The notes: generated by a model not told the origin, from the sequence alone. 64,000 bases of DNA from Dysgonomonas hofstadii (GCF_014196915.1 NZ_JACIEP010000017.1:21037-85036), one strand, 5' to 3'. Counted from the first letter of the stretch, positions 26,001 through 34,841 are shown. Program-made: numbers and translations.

Positions 26001-26483
26001 CCTGCCGATGGAAAACAGGGCACGTGCGGCCGGGCCGCTAAGGTTCTCATCATTCAGGTATGAGGATAGTTTCTGAACGGCTTCGTCTTTACCGCATATT
26101 TCCAGTTGGCGGATTATAAAAGCTTTGATCTCCCTGTCACTCACCATGTCCAGGGCTTTAATATAAGCATTGGATACAACAGTGCGGTTGGCTTCCTGTC
26201 CGTCGGCGGCTACATAATGGGAAAGTCCACTCAGTGCATATTCTACCGGGGCATTACTTCCTTTACCGGGAAGGTTCATCATCTTTACCAGTTGGAGAAC
26301 ACCCTCTTCTCCGGCAGATGCCAGATCCCTGATCTGGGTGTTATATTGTTCTGTCTGCTGGGCCGGCATCTGGGCCAGCACATCGGCGACGATTGTTTTT
26401 GGTGTCCTGTTAGCCGGATACTGCGCCAGTAAGGTAACCGCGCAAATAAACAAAAGGCCGGATAATAGATATAGTCTTTTCAT
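23037..26483 (-). CDS. HEAT-repeat protein with two C-terminal DUF1080 domains
   Basis: The 1148-residue secreted protein has a signal peptide (ending TLLAQ), then about 700 residues of alpha-helical HEAT-like repeats. Two DUF1080 (3-keto-disaccharide hydrolase) beta-sandwich domains follow, at about 737-940 (FISIFNGKDLTGWKG) and 955-1148 (FRILFDGTNMHSWTG). DUF1080 enzymes act on glycosides already oxidised at C3, cleaving the sugar by elimination or hydrolysis. The upstream gene encodes an exported Gfo/Idh oxidoreductase that could make such 3-keto substrates. The HEAT solenoid is probably a scaffold. Whether both DUF1080 domains are active is unknown. Confidence 0.88.
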   Translation of the reverse strand: MKRLYLLSGLLFICAVTLLAQYPANRTPKTIVADVLAQMPAQQTEQYNTQIRDLASAGEEGVLQLVKMMNLPGKGSNAPVEYALSGLSHYVAADGQEANRTVVSNAYIKALDMVSDREIKAFIIRQLEICGKDEAVQKLSSYLNDENLSGPAARALFSIGRQSANAGSVLLSSLKTVTGDKPKKDIINAIGELQLAEAEPELIRVLDNATDSDLRNVALYAISQCGSKASLKVLATAAERVNYAPEKSGATEAYIALVKRVLAQGDVKDAEKAANDMMKVAEKNGQTFIKGAAQGILIAAKPSDVLKLTEKALKDKSREYRYAALNSAAAYADQAFYNGLLKIYAKATPEIKTDISNWLCQQADDISKQAEIKALDNKFFIGDLYSEDIELKTSVANLLARMGGKEAVLALAGLLNNVDAATVSLGEKLLNTVEGNISEPLEFYLSAPATPDAGKTACLRLMANRKYTANAQAVISQVNTGSPEVRNAAYAALKDVVSSQDLPVLYTLLENAGAEAVPFVQQAVITALEGTDKNTQLTMVSGQIDKAQAGKQYLYYPVLASTGQPKALEMISALFAQQTGAAKDAAFQALLDWKGREVAGQLLDICKDPSATIYFDRALNRYIQLASDAGLTGENRRLFLTNALEIAKTDAQKNNILKLLGQTNSYLGMLLAGEYLDNKAVQESAAQAVMNIALNNKSFTGKNVKDLLNKVIEVLNNPDAGYQKEAIRKHLAEMPDEEGFISIFNGKDLTGWKGLVENPIARGKMKPAELAKKQQAADKVAGEHWSAQDGILFFDGIGGENLCTDKQYGDFEMYVDWNLDPAGPEADAGIYLRGTPQVQIWDTARVKVGAQVGSGGLYNNKNNPSKPLTVADNKLGEWNTFYIKMVGDRVTVKLNGVLVVDNVILENYWDRTLPVFAKEQIELQAHGSKVYYRNIYVKELQSPRPFELSADEKKEGFRILFDGTNMHSWTGNTVDYAIDGGCISLDPKGGHGGNLYTKDEFSNFVYRFEFQMTPAANNGVGIRTPMGVDAAYHGMEIQILDHDNPVYKNITPLQVHGSVYGIIGAKRGDYLKPVGEWNYEEIIADGDHIKVTLNGTVILDGNIREATKNGTADGKQHPGLFNKKGHIGFLGHGSPVKFRNIRIKELKE

Positions 26484-26550
26484 AATATAAATTCGTTTCT
26501 TGCTTTATCCTTTGTTTTTATTCTTGTCTTAATACGCTGTATTCGTTTCC

Positions 26551-27825
26551 CTAGATATGCCATGGTGAACGCATGGGCTGGTCAAGCAGGCGATTGGCTG
26601 CCTCGTCGTTAATAAACTCAAGCTTAACGGGATCGAAGTGCAACGTGCGGTTCAGCCTCAGGGCCGCAATACCCATATTGACAATGGTGGCAGAACGGAA
26701 TCCGTTATCTTCATTCAGGGCAAATTTCTTGCGGGTACGCACACTTTCTATAAAGTCCGTTACCTGTGGGGCTGGTTCGGGGTAGTCGGCCAGTTTCTTT
26801 TCCCAGTTGGGTATATCACAGACGAAGTTTTTGTATACATTGCCCTTCGGCCCTGCTATATATGGTGTATCCGGGTTACCATAGTCACCACCCCACAAGA
26901 CAATCTGGCAACCATCCTCATAAGTATAAGTAATCGATCGCCATGTGCCGATAGCATCCGGATGTTGCTGCGGAGCATCCACTTCCACTTTCACGGGGCT
27001 TGTATGGTCTTTACCCAGAATATATTGTACAGGGTCTATATAGTGTTGCCCCATGTCGCCAAGGCCTCCCCCGTCGTAGTCCCAATAGCCACGGAAGGTG
27101 CCGTGTACCCGGTGTGCGTTGTAAGGTTTGTACGGGGCAGGGCCGAGCCACATATCGTAATCGAGTTCTTCAGGAACAGGTTGTGGTTCGAGGTATTCTT
27201 TACCGACCCAGTAGAATTTCCAGTCAAAACCGGTATGTTTGCTGATAGTCACTTTCAGTGGCCAGCCCAGCAGGCCGCTCTGAACCAGCTTCTTCAATGG
27301 CTTAACAGGTGTACCCAGTCCGTAAAAGTTATCAGTGAAACGGAACCATGTGTTCAAACGGAACATACGGCCATACTGCTTGACGGCTTCCTGTACACGT
27401 TTGCCTTCGCCGATGGTGCGGGTCATGGGTTTTTCACACCAGATGTCCTTGCCGGCCTTGGCAGCGTCAACCGACATGATCCCGTGCCAGTGCGGAGGGG
27501 TAGCAATATGTACAATGTCGATATCCTTGTTTAGTAATAACTCACGGTAGTCATGGTAGGCTGCAATCTTTTCTGCAACCAGATTTTTACCGAGTTCCAG
27601 ATGCTTCTTATCTACATCGCAGACGGCAATCAAACGTGTGCCCGCATAATTAAGATGGCCTCGTCCCATACTTCCGGTTCCAACGATAGCCTTAGTTAAC
27701 TGATCGCTCGGAGCAAGATAACCATTACCGCCCAATACATGGCGGGGAACTATGGTCAAAGCTGCTGCTCCGAGAATAGATCTCTTGAGGAATTTCCTCC
27801 TGTCAATCATTCTGTTTTTGTCCAT
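26551..27825 (-). CDS. Tat-exported Gfo/Idh/MocA-family oxidoreductase
   Basis: The 424-residue protein has a twin-arginine signal (RRKFLKR at 9-15, then a hydrophobic stretch). The Rossmann motif GTGSMGRG (49-56) binds NAD(P), and EKP (131-133) contributes the family lysine. GDMGQHYIDPVQYILG carries the catalytic-type Asp/His. Tat export implies the protein folds with its cofactor bound before reaching the periplasm. Related enzymes oxidise or reduce a sugar hydroxyl, often at C3. It heads an operon with the DUF1080 and SGNH genes (67-base gap), consistent with making 3-keto glycosides. Confidence 0.9.
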   Translation of the reverse strand: MDKNRMIDRRKFLKRSILGAAALTIVPRHVLGGNGYLAPSDQLTKAIVGTGSMGRGHLNYAGTRLIAVCDVDKKHLELGKNLVAEKIAAYHDYRELLLNKDIDIVHIATPPHWHGIMSVDAAKAGKDIWCEKPMTRTIGEGKRVQEAVKQYGRMFRLNTWFRFTDNFYGLGTPVKPLKKLVQSGLLGWPLKVTISKHTGFDWKFYWVGKEYLEPQPVPEELDYDMWLGPAPYKPYNAHRVHGTFRGYWDYDGGGLGDMGQHYIDPVQYILGKDHTSPVKVEVDAPQQHPDAIGTWRSITYTYEDGCQIVLWGGDYGNPDTPYIAGPKGNVYKNFVCDIPNWEKKLADYPEPAPQVTDFIESVRTRKKFALNEDNGFRSATIVNMGIAALRLNRTLHFDPVKLEFINDEAANRLLDQPMRSPWHI

Positions 27826-28539
27826 GAGATTTAAGTATTATATATGTTAATTAACATTTTTCTTTTGATGTTGAAAACTTCAGGCCTACTTTTGTAAGAT
27901 ATTTTTTCATACTAAATGTCCGGATTAAAATCGGTTATATAAAGCTAATTATATGCATTTTCGGAGAAGAGTATCACATATATCAGGCTAAATTATTATT
28001 TAATAGCCTATCCAGCGGCACACTCTCCTCTTATTACAATTGCCATATACACAGATATTTATACATATCAATTATATTGATTGCAACATGTTTTTCATTC
28101 ATAGTTCTTACTAAGATTCATTTATATCTTCCATTTAACTCCAAAAATTTACATGGAGAAAAATCATTGTGTTTTTCCTTAAATGAATCAATTCAGACTT
28201 ATCTGCCTTAAAGATACAATAATTTTTGTTTTTCCAGCATTTGTTCAAACTTTATAGCTATTCTTTTTTATAGCTATCTGATCCGCCTCCACTTTGTCGG
28301 TTTTCAATTTTAGAAGGCCCTTTCCAAAGGAGAACTATTAATATCAAATTGCAACCAATGAATGTTAAAACTTTACAAACTTTACGTGTTTTTCAATTTT
28401 TACAATCTCCATTTCTTTCATATTGACATCATATCCCTCGTTATCCTATCAGTATATCATTCTTTCAAAGATCGTTTCTACTGCCTACCAACTACGATCT
28501 ACTCAAATACTATAGATAAAGTTTCTGAAATAAAATACA

Positions 28540-28590
28540 GGCGGACACGCGTGTCTGCCCGAAACGGCGGGCGAACGCATAGGTTCGTCC
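28540..28590. repeat. Paired GC-rich palindromes
   Basis: A near-perfect palindrome (GGCGGACAC/GTGTCTGCC) covers 28540-28559, and a second hairpin GGCGAAC...GTTCGTCC covers about 28569-28590. A similar GC-rich hairpin unit is inside the repeat mosaic near 15.9 kb. This is the only structure I see in the 854-base gap 27826-28679; the rest is AT-rich with no supported gene. Confidence 0.55.
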
Positions 28591-28679
28591 TTACTGAGAT
28601 CATCTGAAATTATAGCAAATACATTGTTAACCGCACATATATCTTTTATTGAATATAAACTCCAATGTCTAATAATCTA

Positions 28680-29783
28680 CTATCCATTTGTTTTCCTGTA
28701 ACTAAGAATAGCTAAAGTATTCAACACAACAGCAAAACCTATAATCTTCAGTAAATCAGGCAAGATATCCATAAACCCACTACCTTTCAGATAGATAAGC
28801 CTTATCACTTCCACAAAATAACGTATAGGATTGATATATGTGATCTTTTGCGCCCATTCCGGCATGCTGGTGACAGGGGTAAACAATCCGCTGATCAGTA
28901 TGAATATAATAAGGAAGAATAAGATCATGAACATTGCCTGCTGCTGTGTTTTCGCAAAATTTGAGATCATCAGTCCAAAGCCCGTAAAAGCCAACAGATA
29001 GAAAAACGCAAAGATGTAGATATTTATTATATGTCCCATAGGGAACAATCCATAGATAAGCCATGCGATAAACATCCCGATGGAAAGTATGACCAGGCCT
29101 ATAACCCAGAACGGAATAAGCTTCCCTAATATAAAGGTAACTTTAGAGACAGGAGTAACATTGATCTGCTCCATTGTTCCTATTTCCTTTTCGCGGACAA
29201 TATTCAACGAAGATAGCATTCCTCCGAGCATAGATACTAAAACAACCAATATGCCCGGCACCATATAATCCTGATAGCGCATTTTTGTATTATACCGGTA
29301 ATATGGTTTTATTTCTACCTGTGAAGCATTGCCTGTACTTCCCTTCATGTCGAGCATATAGCTATTAATTATCTGGCTGATATATGATAATCCCAATCCT
29401 GCTTTCTGTCCGTTCACGGCATCCAGAGATAACATTAGTTCTCCTGCCGAGCCGTTCAACAGATCTTTTTCAAAATCATGTGGAATTTCCAGAATGAGGT
29501 CAGACCTTCCCTGCTCGATAGAAGATAAAGCCTGTTCATATGTTGACGAATAATCTGTCAATATGAAAAATCCTGAAGAAAGTATTTTGTCTGTCATTTT
29601 TGTGGATATGGAACTTTTGTCATTATCTACTATACTCAGATATATATCGCGCTGGTCGAAAGTCGCTGCCCAAGGCAATATAGCCAGTTGCATGACAGGC
29701 ATAAACAGAATCAACTTCAATAAGAATTTGTTACGGAATATCTGTAAAAACTCTTTCTTCAATAAATATCTTAAATTTTTCAT
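28680..29783 (-). CDS. ABC-2 type exporter permease (YbhR-like)
   Basis: The 367-residue permease has one N-terminal membrane segment, a large extracytoplasmic domain (about 45-165) and five C-terminal membrane segments. The juxtamembrane EKEIGTMEQINVTPVSKVTFILGKLIPF is the ABC-2 permease signature. It forms the membrane channel with the preceding permease, whose stop overlaps its start by four bases. It is the last gene of a seven-gene TetR-controlled operon resembling E. coli ybhGFSR. The exported substrate is unknown; drugs or cations are possible. Confidence 0.9.
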   Translation of the reverse strand: MKNLRYLLKKEFLQIFRNKFLLKLILFMPVMQLAILPWAATFDQRDIYLSIVDNDKSSISTKMTDKILSSGFFILTDYSSTYEQALSSIEQGRSDLILEIPHDFEKDLLNGSAGELMLSLDAVNGQKAGLGLSYISQIINSYMLDMKGSTGNASQVEIKPYYRYNTKMRYQDYMVPGILVVLVSMLGGMLSSLNIVREKEIGTMEQINVTPVSKVTFILGKLIPFWVIGLVILSIGMFIAWLIYGLFPMGHIINIYIFAFFYLLAFTGFGLMISNFAKTQQQAMFMILFFLIIFILISGLFTPVTSMPEWAQKITYINPIRYFVEVIRLIYLKGSGFMDILPDLLKIIGFAVVLNTLAILSYRKTNG

Positions 29784-30880
29784 AGCCTGTTTTTAAATTT
29801 CCTGATACTAAAACTCATTAAAAAGATTGTCATACATAGTAAAACCAGAAATTGCACCCATATTGCTTCAAATCCGAGTCCTTTTATCATCACACTCCTT
29901 AAGGCATCGATAAACCAGCGTGCAGGGACAATGTATGATATCCATTGCAATATATCGGGCATACTACTAACCGGGAATATCAGCCCTGATAATAACATGG
30001 AAGGAAGCATAAGCCCTACACCACATGCTATCATTGCGGTTTGTTGTGTATTGGTTATGGTAGAGATTAACAAACCTAAAGCCAGAGCCGAAAAAGTATA
30101 TATAACCGACAGAAATAAGATCAGCGGAATACTTCCGACAATGGGAACATCCAATACAAATGTCGCAAGCAACAGCACCATAATAACATCGAGAAAGGCA
30201 ACGACCAGATATGGAACGGCTTTGGCAAACATAATAGTAACCGGTTTTAATGGTGAGACCAATAAGATCTCCATTGTCCCCAGCTCTTTTTCCCTTACCA
30301 CAGAAATGGAGGTCATCAGTGCACAAATAAGCAGCATGAGCATACCTATCATTCCGGGAACGATATTATAAGCGCTTTTCATTTGCGGGTTGTAAAGCAT
30401 CTTTACTTCCGAATTTATCACAAGCCTATTTGTTCCGGCCTTGGCCTCTTCCTGTTGAAATTGCATTACGATTGTCTGAAAATAGTTGACTATGGTGGAA
30501 GCATCGTTCGGATTGGTTGCGTCTACCATCAATTGTATATCGGAGCCTGTACGTCCTATTTCGTTTCCGAATGTGGTTGGAATGATCACGGCCATTCTGA
30601 CTTTTCCGCTTTGGAAAGACTTTTCTACTTCATCTGCTGAATTCAGGTAACCGGCAAAGCTGAAATATTCATTCGCTCCCATTTTTTTGATAAGCTTTTC
30701 CGCTGTAGTCGATTTGGATTCATCGAGAACAACGAAGCTTGTATTTGTGATCTCCGTGGATACGGCGAAACCCAGTATAAGTAACATTATCACCGGCAAT
30801 ACAAGCATGATCAGCAATGTCAGCGGATCGCGGGTGATATGATATATTTCTTTTCGTATAAAACTTGTAAACTGTTTCAT
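29780..30880 (-). CDS. ABC-2 type exporter permease (YbhS-like)
   Basis: The 366-residue protein has the same architecture as its neighbour: an N-terminal membrane segment, a periplasmic domain to about residue 170, and VREKELGTMEILLVSPLKPVTIMFAKAVPY before the C-terminal membrane bundle. The pair probably forms a heterodimeric channel, as YbhS and YbhR do. It overlaps both its upstream ATPase gene and its downstream permease gene by four bases, which indicates tight translational coupling. Confidence 0.9.
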   Translation of the reverse strand: MKQFTSFIRKEIYHITRDPLTLLIMLVLPVIMLLILGFAVSTEITNTSFVVLDESKSTTAEKLIKKMGANEYFSFAGYLNSADEVEKSFQSGKVRMAVIIPTTFGNEIGRTGSDIQLMVDATNPNDASTIVNYFQTIVMQFQQEEAKAGTNRLVINSEVKMLYNPQMKSAYNIVPGMIGMLMLLICALMTSISVVREKELGTMEILLVSPLKPVTIMFAKAVPYLVVAFLDVIMVLLLATFVLDVPIVGSIPLILFLSVIYTFSALALGLLISTITNTQQTAMIACGVGLMLPSMLLSGLIFPVSSMPDILQWISYIVPARWFIDALRSVMIKGLGFEAIWVQFLVLLCMTIFLMSFSIRKFKNRL

Positions 30881-31614
30881 TCTCCTGATCTTTTCGCTTC
30901 TCTGGCCAAAGCATGAAATACTTCGTCCATTGATTCGGCATTAAACTGTTTCTTCATTTCTGACGGGCTGTTCAGTGCTCTTATCTGTCCGTCGACCATA
31001 ATTGAAATCCTGTTACAATACTCGGCTTCATCCATATAGTGTGTAGTCACAAAAGAAGTGATTCCCTGATCGGCCGCCTTGTAAATCATTTCCCAGAATG
31101 TGCGCCGTGCCATAGGGTCAACTCCACCTGTAGGCTCGTCCAGAAAGACTATTTTAGGAGAATGAAATGTTGATACGGCAAAAGAAACCTTTTGCTTGAT
31201 ACCCAAAGGAAGGGATTCGACAAGGGATTTTCTTTCTTCGTGCAATCCCAGTTCGGAGACTACTTCTTCTGTCTTGTTTTTAATCTCTTTCCGGCTCATG
31301 CCATATATTCCACCGAATAATTCGAGATTCTCCAAGGTTGTCAGATCGGAATAAAGTGAAAATTTCTGACTCATATAACCTATATTCTCCTTTATTTTAT
31401 CTGCCTGTTTATAGATATCAAAACCAGCCACTTTCCCTTCTCCCGAGGTCGGGTTTAGTAACCCGCACAGCATACGCATAGCCGTAGTCTTTCCGGCTCC
31501 GTTTGCTCCGAGGAATCCGAATATTTCACCTTGTTCGACAGCGAATGTGATATGATCGACAGCGGTGAAATTACCGAACCTTTTAGTGAGGTCTTTTACT
31601 TCAATTACATTCAT
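30877..31614 (-). CDS. ABC transporter ATP-binding protein (second half of a split YbhF)
   Basis: The 245-residue nucleotide-binding subunit has Walker A GANGAGKTT, Q-loop YMSQKFSLY, Walker B KIVFLDEPTGG and H-loop TTHYMDEAE. The expected LSGGM-type signature is degenerate (ESLPLGIKQKVSFAV). The companion ATPase upstream has a complete signature, so the pair may make one canonical and one degenerate ATP site. In E. coli the two ATPases are fused in YbhF. It overlaps the following permease gene by four bases. Confidence 0.9.
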   Translation of the reverse strand: MNVIEVKDLTKRFGNFTAVDHITFAVEQGEIFGFLGANGAGKTTAMRMLCGLLNPTSGEGKVAGFDIYKQADKIKENIGYMSQKFSLYSDLTTLENLELFGGIYGMSRKEIKNKTEEVVSELGLHEERKSLVESLPLGIKQKVSFAVSTFHSPKIVFLDEPTGGVDPMARRTFWEMIYKAADQGITSFVTTHYMDEAEYCNRISIMVDGQIRALNSPSEMKKQFNAESMDEVFHALAREAKRSGE

Positions 31615-31642
31615 TTTTTTGAGTTCTAAAGTTTTAAGTGTA

Positions 31643-31684
31643 CTAGTTTACTAGTTAAAACTGATTGATTTTCTAGTAAACTAG
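31643..31684. repeat. Inverted repeat between the two exporter ATPase genes
   Basis: CTAGTTTACTAG at 31643-31654 and CTAGTAAACTAG at 31673-31684 are exact complements separated by 18 bases; more CTAG-containing copies follow at 31683-31700. It would fold into a stable stem in the operon mRNA. It sits in one of only a few gaps in an otherwise overlapping operon. Confidence 0.6.
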
Positions 31685-31695
31685 CAAGCTAGGAA

Positions 31696-32589
31696 CTAGT
31701 ATACTATATTCATCAATTGTATAAAACAGTCTTCAATGTCTGGAGTTGTCCTTTTGACTTCCACATCCGGATAATCTATCCTCATATCTTTATCCTTAAA
31801 TACCATATGCAGATATTCTCCCGAGATATAAACTGATCTGATATTATCCTGATCTTTCAGCTTTTTCAATAGATGATAGTTATTACCGGCTTTTGCACTA
31901 TATAATTCATAGGGGTAGCTATCTATGATTTGCTGTGGTGTATTCACTGATAATATTTTCCCTGACTGGATAAGCGCTATACGGTCACACATAGCGGCTT
32001 CATCCATATAGGGAGTAGATACCATAATGGTTATCCCCTGTTGCTTCAACTGTTTCAGCATACCCCAGAATTCTTTACGGGATACAGGATCAACACCGGT
32101 AGTCGGTTCATCCAGAAACAGCACTTCGGGTTTATGTATCAGTGAGCAGCAAAGTGCGAGTTTTTGCTTCATTCCGCCTGACAATTGCCCGGCTCTCCTT
32201 TTTTTGAACGGCTCTATTTGTACATATATATCTTTAATCAGGTCATAATTCGTCTCGATTGTTGTACCGAAAACATCCGCGAAAAACTTCAGGTTTTCTT
32301 CGACAGTTAAATCCTGATAAAGGGAAAATCGTCCCGGCATGTAACCAATCGAATTTCTTATTTTCCTGAATTCGCCCACAACATCCAAACCTGACACGGT
32401 AGCAGAACCCTTATCTGCCAGTAGCAGGGTAGTCAGTATTCTGAACAAGGAGGTTTTTCCCGCTCCATCGGGACCAATCAGTCCGAAGAGTTCCCCATCC
32501 TCTATTTGCAGGTTTATATCTGTCAGGGCGATAACCGGATCTTTGGCGCCGTAGCTTTTGGATATATTATTTATGGAAATAGTTTTCAT
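31696..32589 (-). CDS. ABC transporter ATP-binding protein (first half of a split YbhF)
   Basis: From ATG 32589 the protein has 297 residues and starts MKTISINNISKSYGAKDPVI. Walker A is GPDGAGKTS, the signature is QLSGGMKQKLALC, and Walker B is VLFLDEPTTG; a C-terminal extension of about 70 residues follows. A longer frame from 32640 would add 17 residues (MPMCQWCKA...), but these are encoded by a dispersed intergenic repeat, so 32589 is the better start. With the second ATPase it powers the two ABC-2 permeases. Confidence 0.9.
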   Translation of the reverse strand: MKTISINNISKSYGAKDPVIALTDINLQIEDGELFGLIGPDGAGKTSLFRILTTLLLADKGSATVSGLDVVGEFRKIRNSIGYMPGRFSLYQDLTVEENLKFFADVFGTTIETNYDLIKDIYVQIEPFKKRRAGQLSGGMKQKLALCCSLIHKPEVLFLDEPTTGVDPVSRKEFWGMLKQLKQQGITIMVSTPYMDEAAMCDRIALIQSGKILSVNTPQQIIDSYPYELYSAKAGNNYHLLKKLKDQDNIRSVYISGEYLHMVFKDKDMRIDYPDVEVKRTTPDIEDCFIQLMNIVY

Positions 32590-32609
32590 ATTTAAAGTAG
32601 TTACAAGTT

Positions 32610-32655
32610 TTGTCGCTTTGCACCATTGGCACATCGGCATATTGGCTCATTAGCA
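32610..32655. repeat. Partial copy of the dispersed CATTGGCACAT...GGCATATT repeat
   Basis: The stretch CACCATTGGCACATCGGCATATTGGCTCATTAGCATATT resembles the core of the 80-bp blocks at 16067-16146 and 20166-20245. It occupies the gap between the membrane-fusion gene and the first ATPase gene. Confidence 0.5.
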
Positions 32656-32657
32656 TA

Positions 32658-33560
32658 TTATTTAAAATCCACGTCGCCATACATCCCTATCTTTATCATC
32701 CCGTCAGTATTTTCGACAGCAATCTTCACTGCATAAACCAGATTACGACGCTCGTCTTTGGTCTGAATGGTTTTAGGGGTAAATTCCGCTTTGTCGGAAA
32801 CCCAAGAAACAGTTCCTTTGTAAGATTTCTGCTCTCCATCTGTTGTATTGATATATACAGTAGCTCCCTGGCCTATTTTTACATCCGGCAACTGGTCGGA
32901 AATAATATATGCCCTAAGGAACAAATGCTTCGTATCGGCAATCCTGTACAATGGTTTACCCGGAGAGGTCATTTCCTTCACTTCCACATATTTGTTCAAT
33001 ACCGTGCCCTCTATCGGGTTTATAATACGGCTTTTTTCCAACTGATCTTCTATTTGTGCTACCTGTATTTCGTAAACACCGCTTTCCTCATCCAGACTGT
33101 TTACAGAAGTAGACAGTGTATTGAGTTGCGCTCCCAGGCTACTTTTCAGTACTGCCAGTTGGGAATTCACATCGTCCAGTTGCTTCTGAGTGGCAGCGCC
33201 ATCGCGGAACATGCTTTCTATCCGTTTTTTATCCAATTCTGCTTTTGCGATCTGGTCTTTTGTTGCCGCTATTTGTAAGGAAATATCCGGACGCTTTACA
33301 TTTACAGCTTTCGTTGTGGCCTGTAATTGCAATTTTTTCAGGTATAATTGGGTGGTATCAATATATCCCAGATATTGGTCTTTGTTCAGATAATCTCCCT
33401 CGGTTACATTGAATTCTTCTATTTTTCCCGTGGCTTCGGCCGAAACAAGAATCTCTGTCGCTTCGAACGTACCCGATGCATCATGATCGAATCCGTTGCG
33501 GTTACACGAAAACAAGATAAAAGCTGTTGCTGCTAGTATTATTAATCGTTTCATAATCAA
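32658..33560 (-). CDS. HlyD/YbhG-type membrane-fusion lipoprotein
   Basis: The 300-residue protein has a lipobox (LFSC, Cys at about 19), a biotinyl-lipoyl half (FEATEILVSAEATGKIEEFNVTEGDYL) and a long alpha-hairpin (about 75-180). The second lipoyl half (IINPIEGTVLNKYVEVKEMTSPGKPLYRI) and a beta-barrel domain follow. It links the inner-membrane ABC-2 channel to the TolC-like outer-membrane duct. It overlaps the tolC-like gene by four bases. Confidence 0.9.
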   Translation of the reverse strand: MIMKRLIILAATAFILFSCNRNGFDHDASGTFEATEILVSAEATGKIEEFNVTEGDYLNKDQYLGYIDTTQLYLKKLQLQATTKAVNVKRPDISLQIAATKDQIAKAELDKKRIESMFRDGAATQKQLDDVNSQLAVLKSSLGAQLNTLSTSVNSLDEESGVYEIQVAQIEDQLEKSRIINPIEGTVLNKYVEVKEMTSPGKPLYRIADTKHLFLRAYIISDQLPDVKIGQGATVYINTTDGEQKSYKGTVSWVSDKAEFTPKTIQTKDERRNLVYAVKIAVENTDGMIKIGMYGDVDFK

Positions 33561-34828
33561 TTTCCTTGTATATGTTTGTAATTATAGATATTCATTAGAT
33601 ATTGTATTTCGTGCAAAGCTTTGGATTGCCGTGCCATTGATTCGGCATTGATGTCGCGTATCAGCTCGTTCATCTGATATACACCATTCTTATACTTGCT
33701 TTCACTAGCTATTTTCACCCGGTTCCGCAGACGGATTATATCATCGTCTTTCTCTAACAGCTTTTTTGCTTTCTTTACTTCCTCCTGTTCTTTTGTCAAC
33801 TGTACATTTGTATTGAAAAGGAATGTTTCGCGCTGAACTTCTATGTTGCTTATATTATTCTGAATCAGCTTCTTTTCATTTTTCTTTGTATAAAGGCTTC
33901 CGAAATTCCAGCTTAGTTTAACTCCCCCGATTGCAAATAATTTGAATTTATCTTCCAGCATATTCAATCCCGGTCGGCCATATCCACCTTGCGCAAACAG
34001 ATTTATGCGGGGCATGTTTTTAGCATTAATGGAACTTTCCTGTTTATTCTGCATATTTATCTGCGAATTATACAAACTCAGTTCGGGACGGTTGATATCT
34101 CCGCTTAAAATGAAATCATCCTGAGGATTCTGCAATATTGTATTTTCATCCAGCGGTCTATGTATAAATAATGACAGCATTTGTAATGTTGCTTTTCTGA
34201 GACTTTTCTGTTCAATACGCTGTTGTTCCAGTCCTAAAAGTTCTACATCTATCAGATCGACGTCGGACTGCATAGCCACCCCGTTATTGAACATAGAAGT
34301 GACAGTTTTCTTGTTCGATTTCAGATTCTGCTCTGTCAGGTCTATGATTCCAAGCTGTTTGTCGATAGATAGAATACCGAAATACAGTTGGTTAATCTGG
34401 TCTTTTACCGTATACAGGTTAACTTCTATGCGTTGATTTTCCACCTCGCTGTTTGCTCTGGTTATTTTCTGTTGCGAAGAAGTCGCCCCTCCATCCCAGA
34501 TCAGTTGGGAAACCTCAACCACGGCTTTGTACTGATCTTTATCCAGTGATGGAATTTCGATCGGTATGGAAAGCGCAGACAAATCGATTGGTAGTTTAGT
34601 CACATCAGACTGATAGGTAGCTTGCGCATTGAGGCCAAACTGAGGCAGATAATTCTTCGAGAGGTTCTGTAACGTGTATTTTTCAGCCTGTTCTATCAAT
34701 CCATATTGCTTTATAAGCGGGTAATTATCAACAGCCAGTTGCTTGCACTCATCCAATGTAAGAACTGTTTGAGCACTTACTGATGCAGTGAAAAATATTA
34801 TCCAGAAAATAAAAACTACTTTTTTCAT
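33557..34828 (-). CDS. TolC-family outer-membrane efflux protein
   Basis: From ATG 34828 the protein has 423 residues with a signal peptide (MKKVVFIFWIIFFTASVSAQ). The two outer-membrane efflux repeats are visible, with LDECKQLAVDNYPLIKQ at the start of the first and SELSLYNSQINMQNKQE-like helices in the second. It forms the trimeric exit duct of the exporter. An alternative ATG at 34849 overlaps the TetR stop by eight bases but puts seven extra residues before the signal peptide. Confidence 0.9.
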   Translation of the reverse strand: MKKVVFIFWIIFFTASVSAQTVLTLDECKQLAVDNYPLIKQYGLIEQAEKYTLQNLSKNYLPQFGLNAQATYQSDVTKLPIDLSALSIPIEIPSLDKDQYKAVVEVSQLIWDGGATSSQQKITRANSEVENQRIEVNLYTVKDQINQLYFGILSIDKQLGIIDLTEQNLKSNKKTVTSMFNNGVAMQSDVDLIDVELLGLEQQRIEQKSLRKATLQMLSLFIHRPLDENTILQNPQDDFILSGDINRPELSLYNSQINMQNKQESSINAKNMPRINLFAQGGYGRPGLNMLEDKFKLFAIGGVKLSWNFGSLYTKKNEKKLIQNNISNIEVQRETFLFNTNVQLTKEQEEVKKAKKLLEKDDDIIRLRNRVKIASESKYKNGVYQMNELIRDINAESMARQSKALHEIQYLMNIYNYKHIQGN

Positions 34829-34841
34829 AATTGTGCTTGAT

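Noticed and set aside
28362..28607. 81-codon frame in the gap before the exporter operon
   Set aside because: It runs through AT-rich intergenic DNA and the GC-rich palindromes, with no supporting signal.
32590..32640. N-terminal extension (MPMCQWCKA...) of the first exporter ATPase
   Set aside because: These codons come from a dispersed repeat; the conserved ATPase start is the ATG at 32589.
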